From Deltaproteobacteria bacterium (GTDB taxonomy: Bacteria; Desulfobacterota; Desulfobaccia; Desulfobaccales; 0-14-0-80-60-11), in the NCBI GenBank assembly GCA_030018495.1, contig JASEFS010000003.1, positions 111,575 to 175,574 on the forward strand: 64,000 nucleotides of DNA. The letters run 5' to 3'. Below the pieces are notes generated by a model. The model had not been told where the DNA came from and searched no databases. It saw only the letters and a program-made list of their open reading frames with translations. The position numbers and the translations under genes were made by a program. Positions 47,990 through 56,390 of this stretch are shown one piece after another (the first letter of the stretch is position 1; each line of letters starts with the position of its first letter).

Positions 47990-48451
47990 GTGATCGGCTC
48001 ATTTGAAAAAAACCAGACAGAAAAAAATAACGATATCCCCCTTCTGCTGCAACCGTGGAAGATTATCCTGGCGGAGGACCACGTTCGGTTTCGCAGCTTC
48101 ATCAAAGCATTTCTTGAAGCTGAGGATGGCCTGTCGGTTGTGGGTGAAGCAGATGACGGCGTTCATCTATTGGAGATATGTGATTGTTGCGTGCCGGATC
48201 TCATTATCCTTGATATCAACATGCCCCGTCTACCCGGCTTGGATGCTGCCCGCAGGATTAAAGAACTGCATCCGGGGGTCAAAGTGCTGATCCTCACCAT
48301 GCACAACAATAAGGAGTATTTGCAGGAGGCTATGGCGCTGGGAGCGGAAGGGTTTCTTTTGAAAGAAAGAGTGGATACGGAATTAATCGGCGCCATCAGA
48401 AAAATTCTCAACGGGGGGACTTACATCACCCCGCTTATGGCAGAAGGCTGA
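47990..48451 (+). CDS. Receiver-only response regulator (NarL type without HTH)
   Basis: 153 residues from GTG 47990. A complete receiver (ILAEDHVRFR, IILDINMPRLPG, LTMHNNKEYL, FLLKER) very like the first half of the regulator at 47192. The protein ends right after the inter-domain linker (GGTYITPLMAEG), where a LuxR HTH would begin. No HTH remnant was seen downstream. It may act as a phosphate sink or competitor for the neighbouring kinase. Confidence 0.85.
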   Translation: MIGSFEKNQTEKNNDIPLLLQPWKIILAEDHVRFRSFIKAFLEAEDGLSVVGEADDGVHLLEICDCCVPDLIILDINMPRLPGLDAARRIKELHPGVKVLILTMHNNKEYLQEAMALGAEGFLLKERVDTELIGAIRKILNGGTYITPLMAEG

Positions 48452-48755
48452 ATACTGGAAGTAGAGGCTATACCTGTTTTTTATGACTTTTAAAAATTTT
48501 GGCGAGAAAATTCTAAGCACTTTTACCTATGAGAAATTAGTCATTAGTGACGATTTTCTTATAGCTAAAAATAGTCTAGGGTATACATGAAGTTTTGGCA
48601 GGAAAAATTATTGATGAAAATCATACTCCAAAACGATCACTAGCGCGGCAACCTGACTGACCCAAAACACCGTCTATTTTCGTTCAGCACCCGGACTAAC
48701 GAAATACACAAAATTTTTCCCCAGGGGCTTGATTTATAGTCAGAAAGGTGAAGTC
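48452..48755. other. 304-bp gap before the pseudo-receiver gene
   Basis: AT-rich. It holds a third NarL-type heptamer, TACCTAT at 48524-48530, and a loose TATACA at 48582-48587. No gene or folded RNA was recognised. Confidence 0.5.
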
Positions 48756-49475
48756 ATGCATACCGAAACAAGAGAGAGTTATCAGCCGCTCAGCGAGAAT
48801 CTGGACGCCGTGCTTAGCCGAACCCGGCCGAGTCAACCCGGCCTGGAGCCGGAGTGGCTTTCAGAGCCTGAAATAATGATCGTGACGGATCAATATGCCT
48901 TTTCCCAGGCGCTCGGCACCGCGCTGAAAGAACAGGATTGCCAAATTTTTCTGGCCCCGGAATTCAGCACCGCCGTCGACGATCTGCAGAATTATTCCTT
49001 CGATCTTCTGGTAATTCAGGTGAGCCGGAGCAATCCGGCCGGGATGGCGGCGATCCGCCAGGCCAAACACGCAGGCGCCAAAGTCATAGTTATCAGCGGT
49101 CCCCAGGGCCGGGATTTCCCTCTGGAATCCTTTGAGTTGGAGGTGGATGACTATCTGATCTTTCCGTTCACCATGGCGCAGTTGAGGCGTAAAGTAGCCG
49201 CCCTGTTGGCCTCGGCTCCCGTTCGACAGGAAAGATCCCGGGCCGAAGAAGTTAATGCGCGTGTTTTGAAATCCCTGCAATTCCTCATGGCAGAGATCAG
49301 AACCTCCCTGGTCCGCGCCGTGGAATCCCTGAACGGAGCAGAAGACGGCAGCCGGCCGGAGCGGCAGGCCTCCCGCAAGATGGACGAAATTTTGCGGGAA
49401 ATTTCTCACGCCATCGGCCTGACGGATGTTTTTCAGCGCAAAACTTCGCACCTTGCCCAGTTTAGCGACTGGTAA
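48756..49475 (+). CDS. Pseudo-receiver protein with C-terminal helical domain
   Basis: 239 residues from ATG 48756 (AAAGGTG upstream). Residues about 35-155 follow a receiver fold (IMIVTDQYAFSQAL; FDLLVIQVSRSNPAGMAAIRQA; KVIVISG; DDYLIFPFTMAQLRRKV). The phospho-acceptor Asp is replaced (VIQV where VLD is expected), and the conserved Lys before Pro is Phe (IFPF), so it should not be phosphorylated. The last 80 residues are helical and unrecognised. Its place suggests a role in the same pathway. Confidence 0.75.
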   Translation: MHTETRESYQPLSENLDAVLSRTRPSQPGLEPEWLSEPEIMIVTDQYAFSQALGTALKEQDCQIFLAPEFSTAVDDLQNYSFDLLVIQVSRSNPAGMAAIRQAKHAGAKVIVISGPQGRDFPLESFELEVDDYLIFPFTMAQLRRKVAALLASAPVRQERSRAEEVNARVLKSLQFLMAEIRTSLVRAVESLNGAEDGSRPERQASRKMDEILREISHAIGLTDVFQRKTSHLAQFSDW

Positions 49476-49820
49476 CTCATCGGAGATTTTTTCCAGGCAG
49501 GGTTTTACCGAAACCCGACATCTACTGAGCTAAAAATTTCTGGAAAGCCTCAGCAGAGAGGATTATGTCGTAGATTTCGTCCTCCTGGCTGTGGCTTTTT
49601 GCTTTTAAAGAGGTTATTTTATTCATGATAATTATAAAGAGGTGGATTTGCTGCCGCCTGGCAGCACTTATGACGGCATAAAAGACTTGACTTTGGCGAA
49701 CAGGAGGTTTAATTTGCAAACGATTAATTAACTGCTAACATTAAGATAATATAGAAAAAAGCCCATTTGGTTCACCCTTTCGAGATTTCCAAAAAAGCAT
49801 TCGAATCGAGAAAAGCATAA
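49476..49820. other. 345-bp gap before ino1
   Basis: AT-rich sequence with TAATAT- and GATAAT-like words around 49745-49760 but no convincing -35. Nothing else is supported. A 65-codon minus-strand frame here lacks a ribosome site. Confidence 0.5.
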
Positions 49821-50924
49821 GTGGGAAAAATACGCATAGCCCTCGCCGGGGTGGGCAATTGTGCCAGCGCCTTAGTTCAGGGCATTGAATACTACCAACG
49901 TTACGAGGAGCAGCAGACCGAATGGCCCCTGGGACTTATGCACCGCCGGATCGGCGGCTATGGCCCCGGAGACCTGGAAGTGGTGGCGGCCTTTGACATC
50001 GATGCCCGCAAAGTGGGCCGGCCGGTGTCCGAAGCCATTTTTGCCCCCCCCAACTGCTGCCTGAAGATTGTGCCCCAGGTAAGCCATATTCCGGTTGCCG
50101 TGCAGATGGCGCCGGTGCTGGACGGCGTATCGCCGCACATGGCCAAGTATCCTCCCGAGCATTCCTTTGTGGTGGCCCGGGAAAAGCCGGTGGATGTAGC
50201 GCAAAAACTCAAAGAGAGCGGCGCGGAAGTATTGCTGAACTACATGCCCGTAGGCTCCGAAGACGCGGCCCGCTACTACGCTGAATGCTGTCTTCAATCC
50301 GGGGTTTCCTTCATCAACTGCATGCCCACCTTTATTGTCTCCGATCCGGATTGGGGCGCCCGCTTCGAGAAAGCCGGCATACCCGCGGCCGGAGACGACG
50401 TCAAGAGCCAGTTGGGGGCCACTATTCTGCACCGCTCCCTGGTGCACCTCCTGCAAAAGCGCGGCTTGAAGGTGGACCGGACCTACCAGCTCAACGTGGG
50501 GGGCAATACCGATTTCCTTAACATGCTCAACCGGGAGCGCCTGATGACCAAAAAGCGCTCCAAAACCGAGGCCGTCAGCTCCCTTTTGCCGGAAGACTTC
50601 CACCAGGACAATCTGCACGTGGGGCCTTCGGATTACGTGCCCTGGCAGAAAGACAACAAAATTGCCTTCCTGCGCATCGAGGCCCGAGGGTTCGGCGGGT
50701 TTCCCATGCATATCGAGCTGCGGTTGTCGGTGGAGGACTCGCCCAACAGCGGCGGCTGCATGATCGACGCGGTCCGCTGCGTCAAGCTGGCCCGGGACCG
50801 GGGCGTAGGCGGTCCGCTGACCTCCATCTCAGCCTACACCATGAAGCACCCGCCCGAAGTCATGGATGACGAAGAAGCCCGATGCCGGGTGGAGGAATTC
50901 ATCACCGGGACGCGGGAGCGGTAA
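49821..50924 (+). CDS. ino1: Myo-inositol-3-phosphate synthase
   Basis: 367 residues, the same length as Mycobacterium Ino1. Converts glucose-6-phosphate to inositol-3-phosphate with NAD. Nucleotide site ALAGVGNCASALVQGIEYY; conserved NYMPVGSEDAARYYAE, DDVKSQLGATILHR, LNVGGNTDFLNM and KRSKTEAV. Start is GTG with a weak ribosome site. It converges on the seven-gene inositol-related run at 51059-58297 and would supply its inositol phosphate. Followed by a heptad array and a strong terminator. Confidence 0.95.
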   Translation: MGKIRIALAGVGNCASALVQGIEYYQRYEEQQTEWPLGLMHRRIGGYGPGDLEVVAAFDIDARKVGRPVSEAIFAPPNCCLKIVPQVSHIPVAVQMAPVLDGVSPHMAKYPPEHSFVVAREKPVDVAQKLKESGAEVLLNYMPVGSEDAARYYAECCLQSGVSFINCMPTFIVSDPDWGARFEKAGIPAAGDDVKSQLGATILHRSLVHLLQKRGLKVDRTYQLNVGGNTDFLNMLNRERLMTKKRSKTEAVSSLLPEDFHQDNLHVGPSDYVPWQKDNKIAFLRIEARGFGGFPMHIELRLSVEDSPNSGGCMIDAVRCVKLARDRGVGGPLTSISAYTMKHPPEVMDDEEARCRVEEFITGTRER

Positions 50925-50928
50925 AAAC

Positions 50929-50960
50929 AGTTTTCGGTTTTCAGTTTTCAGTTTTTGGTT
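50929..50960 (+). repeat. GGTTTTC-type heptad array, 3' side of ino1
   Basis: Units AGTTTTC, GGTTTTC, AGTTTTC, AGTTTTT beginning 5 bases after the ino1 stop and just before its terminator. Confidence 0.8.
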
Positions 50961-50972
50961 GAGGAAAAAGGT

Positions 50973-51010
50973 AACGGAGAGGTTAAAACTTTAGCCTCTC
51001 CGTTTTTTTT
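50973..51010 (+). terminator. Intrinsic terminator of ino1
   Basis: AACGGAGAGG and CCTCTCCGTT form a 10-bp stem, followed by eight T. Confidence 0.92.
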
Positions 51011-51014
51011 GGTA

Positions 51015-51036
51015 GCACAGGCTTTCCAGCCTGTGC
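51015..51036. repeat. REP-like palindrome, same family as 11489
   Basis: Arms GCACAGGCT and AGCCTGTGC around TTCC. Arms identical to the first hairpin at 11489-11509, 39.5 kb away. Confidence 0.8.
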
Positions 51037-51058
51037 TGATGCGGTTAGGGCAAAATAC

Positions 51059-52057
51059 TCAGGTTTCCGGCCTTTCTCCCACTTGCCTTGGCTCCCGAAA
51101 GCTGGTCAGAAAGGCCATGCCTATCCCGGCCCAGGTAAGCTCCCGGACGCGCCGGATAAGGCCGAAGGCCAGGCCGCTGACCGCAGGCAGCCCCAGGCTC
51201 ATGAAGATCACCACCTTGCCGCCTTCCTGAGTGCCCAGCTTCCCCGGCACGAAGAAAAGCACCGCGTCGATGAACACCGACAGGGTCTCCACCGTCACCG
51301 CGGTGGGAAGGTCGATGGGCAGCCCCAGGAAGTGAAAAATCAGGAATACTTCCACGCTGCCCAACGCCCAGCCCAGGGCGAAGCAGCCGGTGGAGGTCCA
51401 GAACTTTCCCTGGCGGCCTTTTAAAAACGAGGCGATATAGCCGTCCAGTTCGGCGATTTTGTCCACCGGCAGGTACCGTCCCAGGCGATGGGGCAGCCAC
51501 TCCACCAGGAAGCGGGTGACCCGGGAGAACATGCCCTGCCAGAGGCCCGCCAATATCAAAAGGAGCATAAAAGAGCAGCCGGCCAGGACGACCCAAAGCC
51601 AGAGCAGGAGGCCCGGCTTGAGAGGCGCAAAAGGCGCGGCCAGGGCCAGCCCCAGGGCGATGAACAAAGCCTGGCCCAGGGTTTGGGTGAACTTGGCGAT
51701 GGTGACCGACGCCGCTCCCGCGGCAAGGGAGAATTTCGGCCGCAAAAGATTGACCCTGAGCAGCTCGCCTCCCACCGTGGCGCTGGGGATCAGGTAATTG
51801 AAGCCGTCGCCGGCCTGGCGCATCTTAAACAGCTCCCAGAAGGACAACTCCCGATGCGGGGCCGCGAACGCATAATGCCAGCCTGCGGTATTGGCGATGA
51901 GAGGCAAGGCCTCCTGGCCGATGATGAGAAGCCAGCCCCACCCCACTTTGGCAAGCTGCTGGAGCACCTGCCGGACGCCCAGGCCGTAAAGCAGGAAGGC
52001 CAGCACGGCGGCGCCTAAGAGCGCGGCCACCACGTTTAGGTCAACGCGACGCTTCAT
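51059..52057 (-). CDS. LPG-synthase-type membrane protein (UPF0104/AglD family)
   Basis: 332 residues with about eight membrane helices and the family's conserved polar motifs (FNYLIPSATVGGELLRVNLL; FVPGKLGTQEGGKVVIFMSLGL). It is the membrane half of MprF-like proteins without the aminoacyl-transfer domain. Relatives are linked to lipid flipping or lipid-linked glycosylation. At the end of the inositol run it may move the product across the membrane; that is inference. Confidence 0.8.
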   Translation of the reverse strand: MKRRVDLNVVAALLGAAVLAFLLYGLGVRQVLQQLAKVGWGWLLIIGQEALPLIANTAGWHYAFAAPHRELSFWELFKMRQAGDGFNYLIPSATVGGELLRVNLLRPKFSLAAGAASVTIAKFTQTLGQALFIALGLALAAPFAPLKPGLLLWLWVVLAGCSFMLLLILAGLWQGMFSRVTRFLVEWLPHRLGRYLPVDKIAELDGYIASFLKGRQGKFWTSTGCFALGWALGSVEVFLIFHFLGLPIDLPTAVTVETLSVFIDAVLFFVPGKLGTQEGGKVVIFMSLGLPAVSGLAFGLIRRVRELTWAGIGMAFLTSFREPRQVGERPET

Positions 52058-52119
52058 GAGGCTATTATTGGGCTCGCTTGCCGGTGCAACAATTTTTTAT
52101 CTTATTGATATCCTTTATT

Positions 52120-52151
52120 AACCGAAAACTGAAAACCGAAAACCGAAAACG
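52120..52151 (-). repeat. GGTTTTC-type heptad array, 3' side of the Gfo/Idh gene
   Basis: Minus strand reads GTTTTCG-phase heptads (GGTTTTC, GGTTTTC, AGTTTTC, GG) starting 4 bases past the stop at 52155. Confidence 0.8.
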
Positions 52152-52154
52152 AAA

Positions 52155-53180
52155 TTAAAGGTCCACCCAACTGCCCCCGTGCTGATGGGAGAGATAAGCC
52201 AGGCGAATGAGCCGGGCGCACAACTCAGCCTCTTCCAGGTTCCGACCCCTCAGGCCGGGGTCGGCGATTTCTGCCAAAAATTCCTGGAGTACACCTCCCA
52301 TCCAGTCGGGGTGGTGGGAGCCGGCACTGACTTTGGCCGGGAAACTCATGGTTTCTGCGGGCCGGTCCACCGGGGCGATTAAGAGGCGGTCGTCAGCCAT
52401 GACGATCTCCCCGGCTTGGCCGCTGAGGCGGCCCAGGTTGCGGCGCTCCTCGGCCCGCCAAGTCATAAACAGGCGTCCCTGGCTGGCAGGGAAGCGCAGG
52501 CCCAACTCGGCCTCGTGCTCAATGCCGTTCCGGTCATCGCTGAACGCCAGGCGGGCGTTTAGGGCGGTGGGCGCCGCGCCGGCCCACATCATAAGGAGAT
52601 AAAAGGCGTGCCAGCCGTGGTCGATGAGGATTCCTCCCAGGGCCTGGCCGCCTTCCTGCCGCCAATTCGTCAGACCCCCGCCGCCGCCCGAGGTGCGGTG
52701 CACTTCCCACTCCACCATCGTAAGCTTGCCGATCAGGCCGTTTTTCACTAAATCCGCAGCTCGGGCCAACAAGGGCGCGTACCTCCAGTTGTGGACGGTC
52801 ACCAGGGCCCGGCCCGCTTGGTGGGCGGCTTCTTTAAGATAAATGAAATTTTCGAGCTCCAGGGTCAGCGGCTTTTCGCAGAGCACGTGCAAGCCCTGGC
52901 GGAGCGCCGCCAGGGCCAGGGGACTGTGGTCTTGGGGGGTGGTGCAAATATCCACGAAATCCAGGGCCGCCTCCGCGGCCAGGAGCTGACCGGCGTGTTC
53001 ATACACGCGCACGTGAGGAAGAATTGCTTGCGCCTGCTGCCGGCGTTCGCCTAAAGGATCGGCGACGGCCACGATCCGAAACCGTTCATCGGCCGCCAAG
53101 GCAGGGATATGGGCTTTTTCGGCCACATTGCCGAAGCCGATGATGGCGCCCTTTAAAGGCAAGGTTTTGTCATTTGTCAT
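52155..53180 (-). CDS. Gfo/Idh/MocA-family dehydrogenase
   Basis: 341 residues. N-terminal Rossmann fold (GAIIGFGNVAEKAHIPAL) and the family's EKP motif (LCEKPLTLE) near residue 100, followed by the C-terminal beta-sheet domain. These enzymes oxidise sugars or cyclitols with NAD(P); inositol 2-dehydrogenase is a member. Next to an aminotransferase and inositol genes, a keto-inositol step is plausible. The substrate cannot be told from sequence. Confidence 0.87.
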   Translation of the reverse strand: MTNDKTLPLKGAIIGFGNVAEKAHIPALAADERFRIVAVADPLGERRQQAQAILPHVRVYEHAGQLLAAEAALDFVDICTTPQDHSPLALAALRQGLHVLCEKPLTLELENFIYLKEAAHQAGRALVTVHNWRYAPLLARAADLVKNGLIGKLTMVEWEVHRTSGGGGGLTNWRQEGGQALGGILIDHGWHAFYLLMMWAGAAPTALNARLAFSDDRNGIEHEAELGLRFPASQGRLFMTWRAEERRNLGRLSGQAGEIVMADDRLLIAPVDRPAETMSFPAKVSAGSHHPDWMGGVLQEFLAEIADPGLRGRNLEEAELCARLIRLAYLSHQHGGSWVDL

Positions 53181-53451
53181 TTTATATTAATCGCTTATGT
53201 CATTAATCCAAATATGTCCAAATTATTCTTTTTTGACCCCTCATCCTGCCCTTTCCCCCAAGTTTGGGGAGAGGGTAAAAAAAGATATTCATTACGAGGT
53301 CATTACGATTGCCATCGGCCACTGACTGCTGGCCACTGTATTTATGGCGATCTCCCTTTCTTTCCCTTGCTGGCAGAGGAGGGATTCGAAGCCGCATTGC
53401 TTAAGGGGGCATCTCAGCATAGCCACCGCCCCCTCTCCCAAATAATTAATT
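53181..53451. repeat. 271-bp gap with inverted repeat and CAGTGGC heptads
   Basis: A 10-bp stem at 53249-53275 (CCCTTTCCCC pairing with GGGGAGAGGG, one G-T) of the common CCCTCTCCCC REP type, then GGCCACT/GACTGCT/GGCCACT heptads at about 53316-53340. No gene. Confidence 0.65.
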
Positions 53452-54795
53452 TTACCAGTGCGGCCGGAGTTCCCGGTCCACGTAAGCGCAGACCTCGTCC
53501 AGGATGCCCACCCCTTCCTCCGCTTGGGCCTCGGTGAGCACCAGGGGCGGATTGATGCGGTATTGGGCCGTGTAGTTCATGGAAACCAAGCCCCGCTTGA
53601 GGGACTCCTGAAAGACTTTTTCCATCACCTTGCCGGGCAGGAGTTCCTTGGTGGCGCGGTCCTTGACGAACTCCACCCCGATCATCAGGCCCAACCCCTG
53701 CACTCGCCCGATAAAAGAATATTTTTCTTTGAGGTCCAGGAGGCGCTTCAAGAGATAGCTTCCCACCTTAGCGGAATTTTCCACGAGGTTTTCCTTCAAA
53801 ATGGTCTCCAGGGTGATCCAGGCCGCGGTGGCGGCCAGAGGATTGCCGCCGTAGCTGGAGGAGGCCGCGGAGGGCTTGGAGTAAGGCTCGGCTTGCATGA
53901 TCTCCGGACTGGAGATGAGGCCGCTCACCGGAAAGCCGCTGCCCATGCCCTTGCCGATGGTGATGATGTCAGGCTCCACCCCGAAGTGGGTGCTGCCGAA
54001 CATGAGGCCGGTGCGTCCGAAGCCGGTGATCATTTCATCCGCGATGAGAAGGGCTCCGTGCTCCCGGGCGATTTCCTTGAGGCCCGGCAGGAACTCCGGG
54101 GGCGGCACCACGTTGCCTGCGGTGCCCTGAACCGGCTCCACCAAAATGGCGGCCAGGGAACCCGTGGTGTTAAGCTTGATGACTTGCCGGGCGAAATCCA
54201 GGCAATACATGCCGCAGGCCGGATGGGTCATCTTGAAGGGGCAGCGCTCGCAGTAGGCGTAAGGCGCAAGATAGAGGCCGGGATGGAGCGGCCCCCAGTG
54301 CTGCTTGAAGGTGCTCCCCATGAGGCCCAGCACCCCGCCGGTTTTGCCGTGAAAGCCCCCCCAAAAGGCCAGGACTTCGAACTTCTTGGTGTAGGACTTG
54401 GCCAGGCGGATGGCCGCTTCCACGGCTTCGGCCCCGCCGGAGTAAAGCATAGTCTTTTTGAGATCGCCCGGCGCGATTTCCGCCATGCGGCTCAAAAATT
54501 TCACCCGGTTGGGGGTGCAGAAGCTTCCCACCGTGAGTTTGCCGAGCTGCTCGGTCAGGGCCGCCACATAGGCCGGGTGGCTGTAGCCCAGGGAGCACAC
54601 GCAGATGCTGGCCATGAAGTCCAGGAAGCGGTTGCCGTCCACGTCGGTGAGGTAGCAGCCGTCGCCGCGCTCCAGCACCAGCTTGGCCATCAGGGCCACA
54701 TTCTGGAAGCCCGGCGACAGATAGGGCTGCTCCGCCTGGAAAATTTCCAAAGAGCGGGGTCGGATAAGTTCAGGGGCTGAGGATGGTTTGGACAT
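53452..54795 (-). CDS. Class III PLP-dependent aminotransferase
   Basis: 447 residues from ATG 54795. PLP site: SGGAEAVEAAIRLAKSY, LIADEMITGFGRTG and the Schiff-base Lys282 in TIGKGMGSGFP. A four-cysteine insertion at 182-198 (CERC...C...C) could bind metal and is seen in some relatives. The subgroup resembles 4-aminobutyrate/ornithine-type omega-aminotransferases. It overlaps the ATP-grasp gene by 26 bp, so the pair is co-translated. Its role in an inositol cluster is unproven. Confidence 0.87.
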   Translation of the reverse strand: MSKPSSAPELIRPRSLEIFQAEQPYLSPGFQNVALMAKLVLERGDGCYLTDVDGNRFLDFMASICVCSLGYSHPAYVAALTEQLGKLTVGSFCTPNRVKFLSRMAEIAPGDLKKTMLYSGGAEAVEAAIRLAKSYTKKFEVLAFWGGFHGKTGGVLGLMGSTFKQHWGPLHPGLYLAPYAYCERCPFKMTHPACGMYCLDFARQVIKLNTTGSLAAILVEPVQGTAGNVVPPPEFLPGLKEIAREHGALLIADEMITGFGRTGLMFGSTHFGVEPDIITIGKGMGSGFPVSGLISSPEIMQAEPYSKPSAASSSYGGNPLAATAAWITLETILKENLVENSAKVGSYLLKRLLDLKEKYSFIGRVQGLGLMIGVEFVKDRATKELLPGKVMEKVFQESLKRGLVSMNYTAQYRINPPLVLTEAQAEEGVGILDEVCAYVDRELRPHW

Positions 54796-55594
54796 AACGC
54801 ACGATCTCCCGGGCCGCCTCTTCCCGGCAACGGGAGAAGCTGGGCCAATCATTCAAGTCGATGAGCACCGGCTGGCCTTCCGGGGTGATAATGGCGTCGC
54901 CGCCGAAGATTACCACTCCGGCCAGACGCGCCGCCTGCTCGGCCAGGCGCTGCAATGCCGCGGCAAATAAAGCGGCCTCAACCGGTTCAGGGCTGTCCCC
55001 GGCGTAGGCCCGGAACAGCAAGCCGGGGCCGACGCCGTAAAACTTGATCTCCTGGCCCGGCACATGCTCCTGCCAGATGAGGCTGTCGATCCCCCGGCGC
55101 TGAAAATCCGCCGCCACTTCCAGGGCTTCGGCCCGGGTGGCGACCCGCCTGACGTCGCCGGGACCTTCGGCGTGCACTTCGGCCCGCTTGAGCCAGCCGG
55201 GGCCGGGAAATTCCCCGGACCAGAGCTGCGGGGCCTCCTGCACCTCATACAGCCTGGTGGCCGGATAAGCCGATGCCGCCGCGGCCAACAGCGGGAACAG
55301 ATAACGCCGGTAGCAGCGGCGCACGGCCCGGGGCGAGTTGATCAGCCGGATGCCGCGCCTTTCCCACTTCTCCAGCACGTCAAGAGCCCGGGGGCCTTGG
55401 GCCAGGTGCAGGACAAGCGCGGCTGCCGGAGGATCATGGGGAATATTATCCGCCGAGAGGCGGCCGATCTCCCACCCCAAAGCCGCCAGAGCGAACAGCA
55501 CCGCATCCAGGATGGCGGCATCCGCCTCCACCTTGCCCGGCGACAAGGCCCGCTCCCGATACATACCATAAATAAGGCGAGGCTGGTCTGACAT
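54770..55594 (-). CDS. ATP-grasp family protein
   Basis: 274 residues from ATG 55594. The ATP-grasp fold is supported by the substrate-side Lys segment GWLKRAEVHAEG, the adenine-side IWQEHVPGQEIKFYGVG, and the magnesium motif VLIDLNDWPSF near the end. The family ligates or phosphorylates carboxylates and, in the ITPK branch, inositol phosphates. Whether this is a kinase, an amino-acid ligase or something else cannot be told. Between the nucleotidyltransferase and the aminotransferase. Confidence 0.75.
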   Translation of the reverse strand: MSDQPRLIYGMYRERALSPGKVEADAAILDAVLFALAALGWEIGRLSADNIPHDPPAAALVLHLAQGPRALDVLEKWERRGIRLINSPRAVRRCYRRYLFPLLAAAASAYPATRLYEVQEAPQLWSGEFPGPGWLKRAEVHAEGPGDVRRVATRAEALEVAADFQRRGIDSLIWQEHVPGQEIKFYGVGPGLLFRAYAGDSPEPVEAALFAAALQRLAEQAARLAGVVIFGGDAIITPEGQPVLIDLNDWPSFSRCREEAAREIVRYVQTILSP

Positions 55595-55605
55595 TTTGAC
55601 CGAAA

Positions 55606-55686
55606 AGTTCAAGGTTCAAGGTTCAAAGTTCAAGGTTCAAAGCCTAAAGCCTAAAGCCTAAAGCTTATGGCTTAAAGCTTACAGCC
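55606..55686 (-). repeat. Compound heptad array (GTTCAAG then GCCTAAA)
   Basis: Plus strand: five GTTCAAG/A units, three GCCTAAA, then GCTTATG, GCTTAAA, GCTTACA. A strict 7-base period runs over some 80 bases, reaching the stop codon of the nucleotidyltransferase gene and ending 12 bases from the ATP-grasp start. Confidence 0.9.
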
Positions 55687-56390
55687 TATCTCAGCGCCGC
55701 CGGACCTTTCCGGAGAAAGGCTTCGGCCCGGGTGATGTCCTCAGGGTGGTCCACGTCCACCGCCGGCCCCACGTCGATGCCCTGAAGTGAAAAGCCTTCT
55801 GCCGCCAGCATGGCCAGGAATTCCCGCAAAGCCTGTAATTGCCGCTTTCTGGCCTCAGCCTCCCACCCAAACACTTGGGGTTTAAAGAAATAGCATCCCG
55901 CGGTGATATAGGGGCTGGGGCCGCGGCCGATGGAGCGGATGCGGCCCGTGTCGTCAACCTCCACGTAGAGGGGCTTTTCATCATCCTGAAACGCGGTAAG
56001 TCCCAGCGCGCCGTCAGTTTTGGCTTCAAAAGCCTGCTTCACGAACTCGGCCAGGGCTCCGGGAGCCAATACCGAGTCCACGGTGAGCAGGAGAAAGGGG
56101 CTGTCCTCCAGATAGGGCTTCAGGGCCAGGAAACTCTGCAAAGAGCTGGGGCTCTCCCAGATCAGGAGGTCCAGGGGCGCGGGTTGGGGCCGGGCTTCAA
56201 GATGGGCGATGACTTCAGGAAAAACGGGATTAACGATCAGAGCCACCCGCCGGGCGCCGGCCTCTGCGGCCTCCCGGATGGCCCGGTCCAACAGGGTCTC
56301 TCCTGACAGGCGCACCAGGGGCTTGGGCGCGGCAACGCCTCCCTGAGCCAGGCGGCTGCCCACTCCTGCCGCGATGATGCCGGCCTTCAC
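55686..56390 (-). CDS. Nucleotidyltransferase, candidate CTP:inositol-1-phosphate cytidylyltransferase
   Basis: 234 residues. N-terminal nucleotide motif GIIAAGVGSRL followed by PKPLVRL, metal-side LTVDSVL, and VDVDHPEDITRAEAFL near the end, as in sugar and inositol-phosphate nucleotidyltransferases. In this context it most likely activates inositol-1-phosphate as CDP-inositol. Overlaps the HAD gene by 4 bp. The specificity is inference from neighbours. Confidence 0.75.
   Translation of the reverse strand: MKAGIIAAGVGSRLAQGGVAAPKPLVRLSGETLLDRAIREAAEAGARRVALIVNPVFPEVIAHLEARPQPAPLDLLIWESPSSLQSFLALKPYLEDSPFLLLTVDSVLAPGALAEFVKQAFEAKTDGALGLTAFQDDEKPLYVEVDDTGRIRSIGRGPSPYITAGCYFFKPQVFGWEAEARKRQLQALREFLAMLAAEGFSLQGIDVGPAVDVDHPEDITRAEAFLRKGPAALR

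Noticed and set aside
49522..49719. 65-codon minus-strand frame before ino1
   Set aside because: No ribosome site, no recognisable sequence, AT-rich gap; too weak to call.
53203..53397. 64-codon minus-strand frame (PLPARERKG, PLPKLGGKGRMRG)
   Set aside because: This is translated REP-type inverted repeat.
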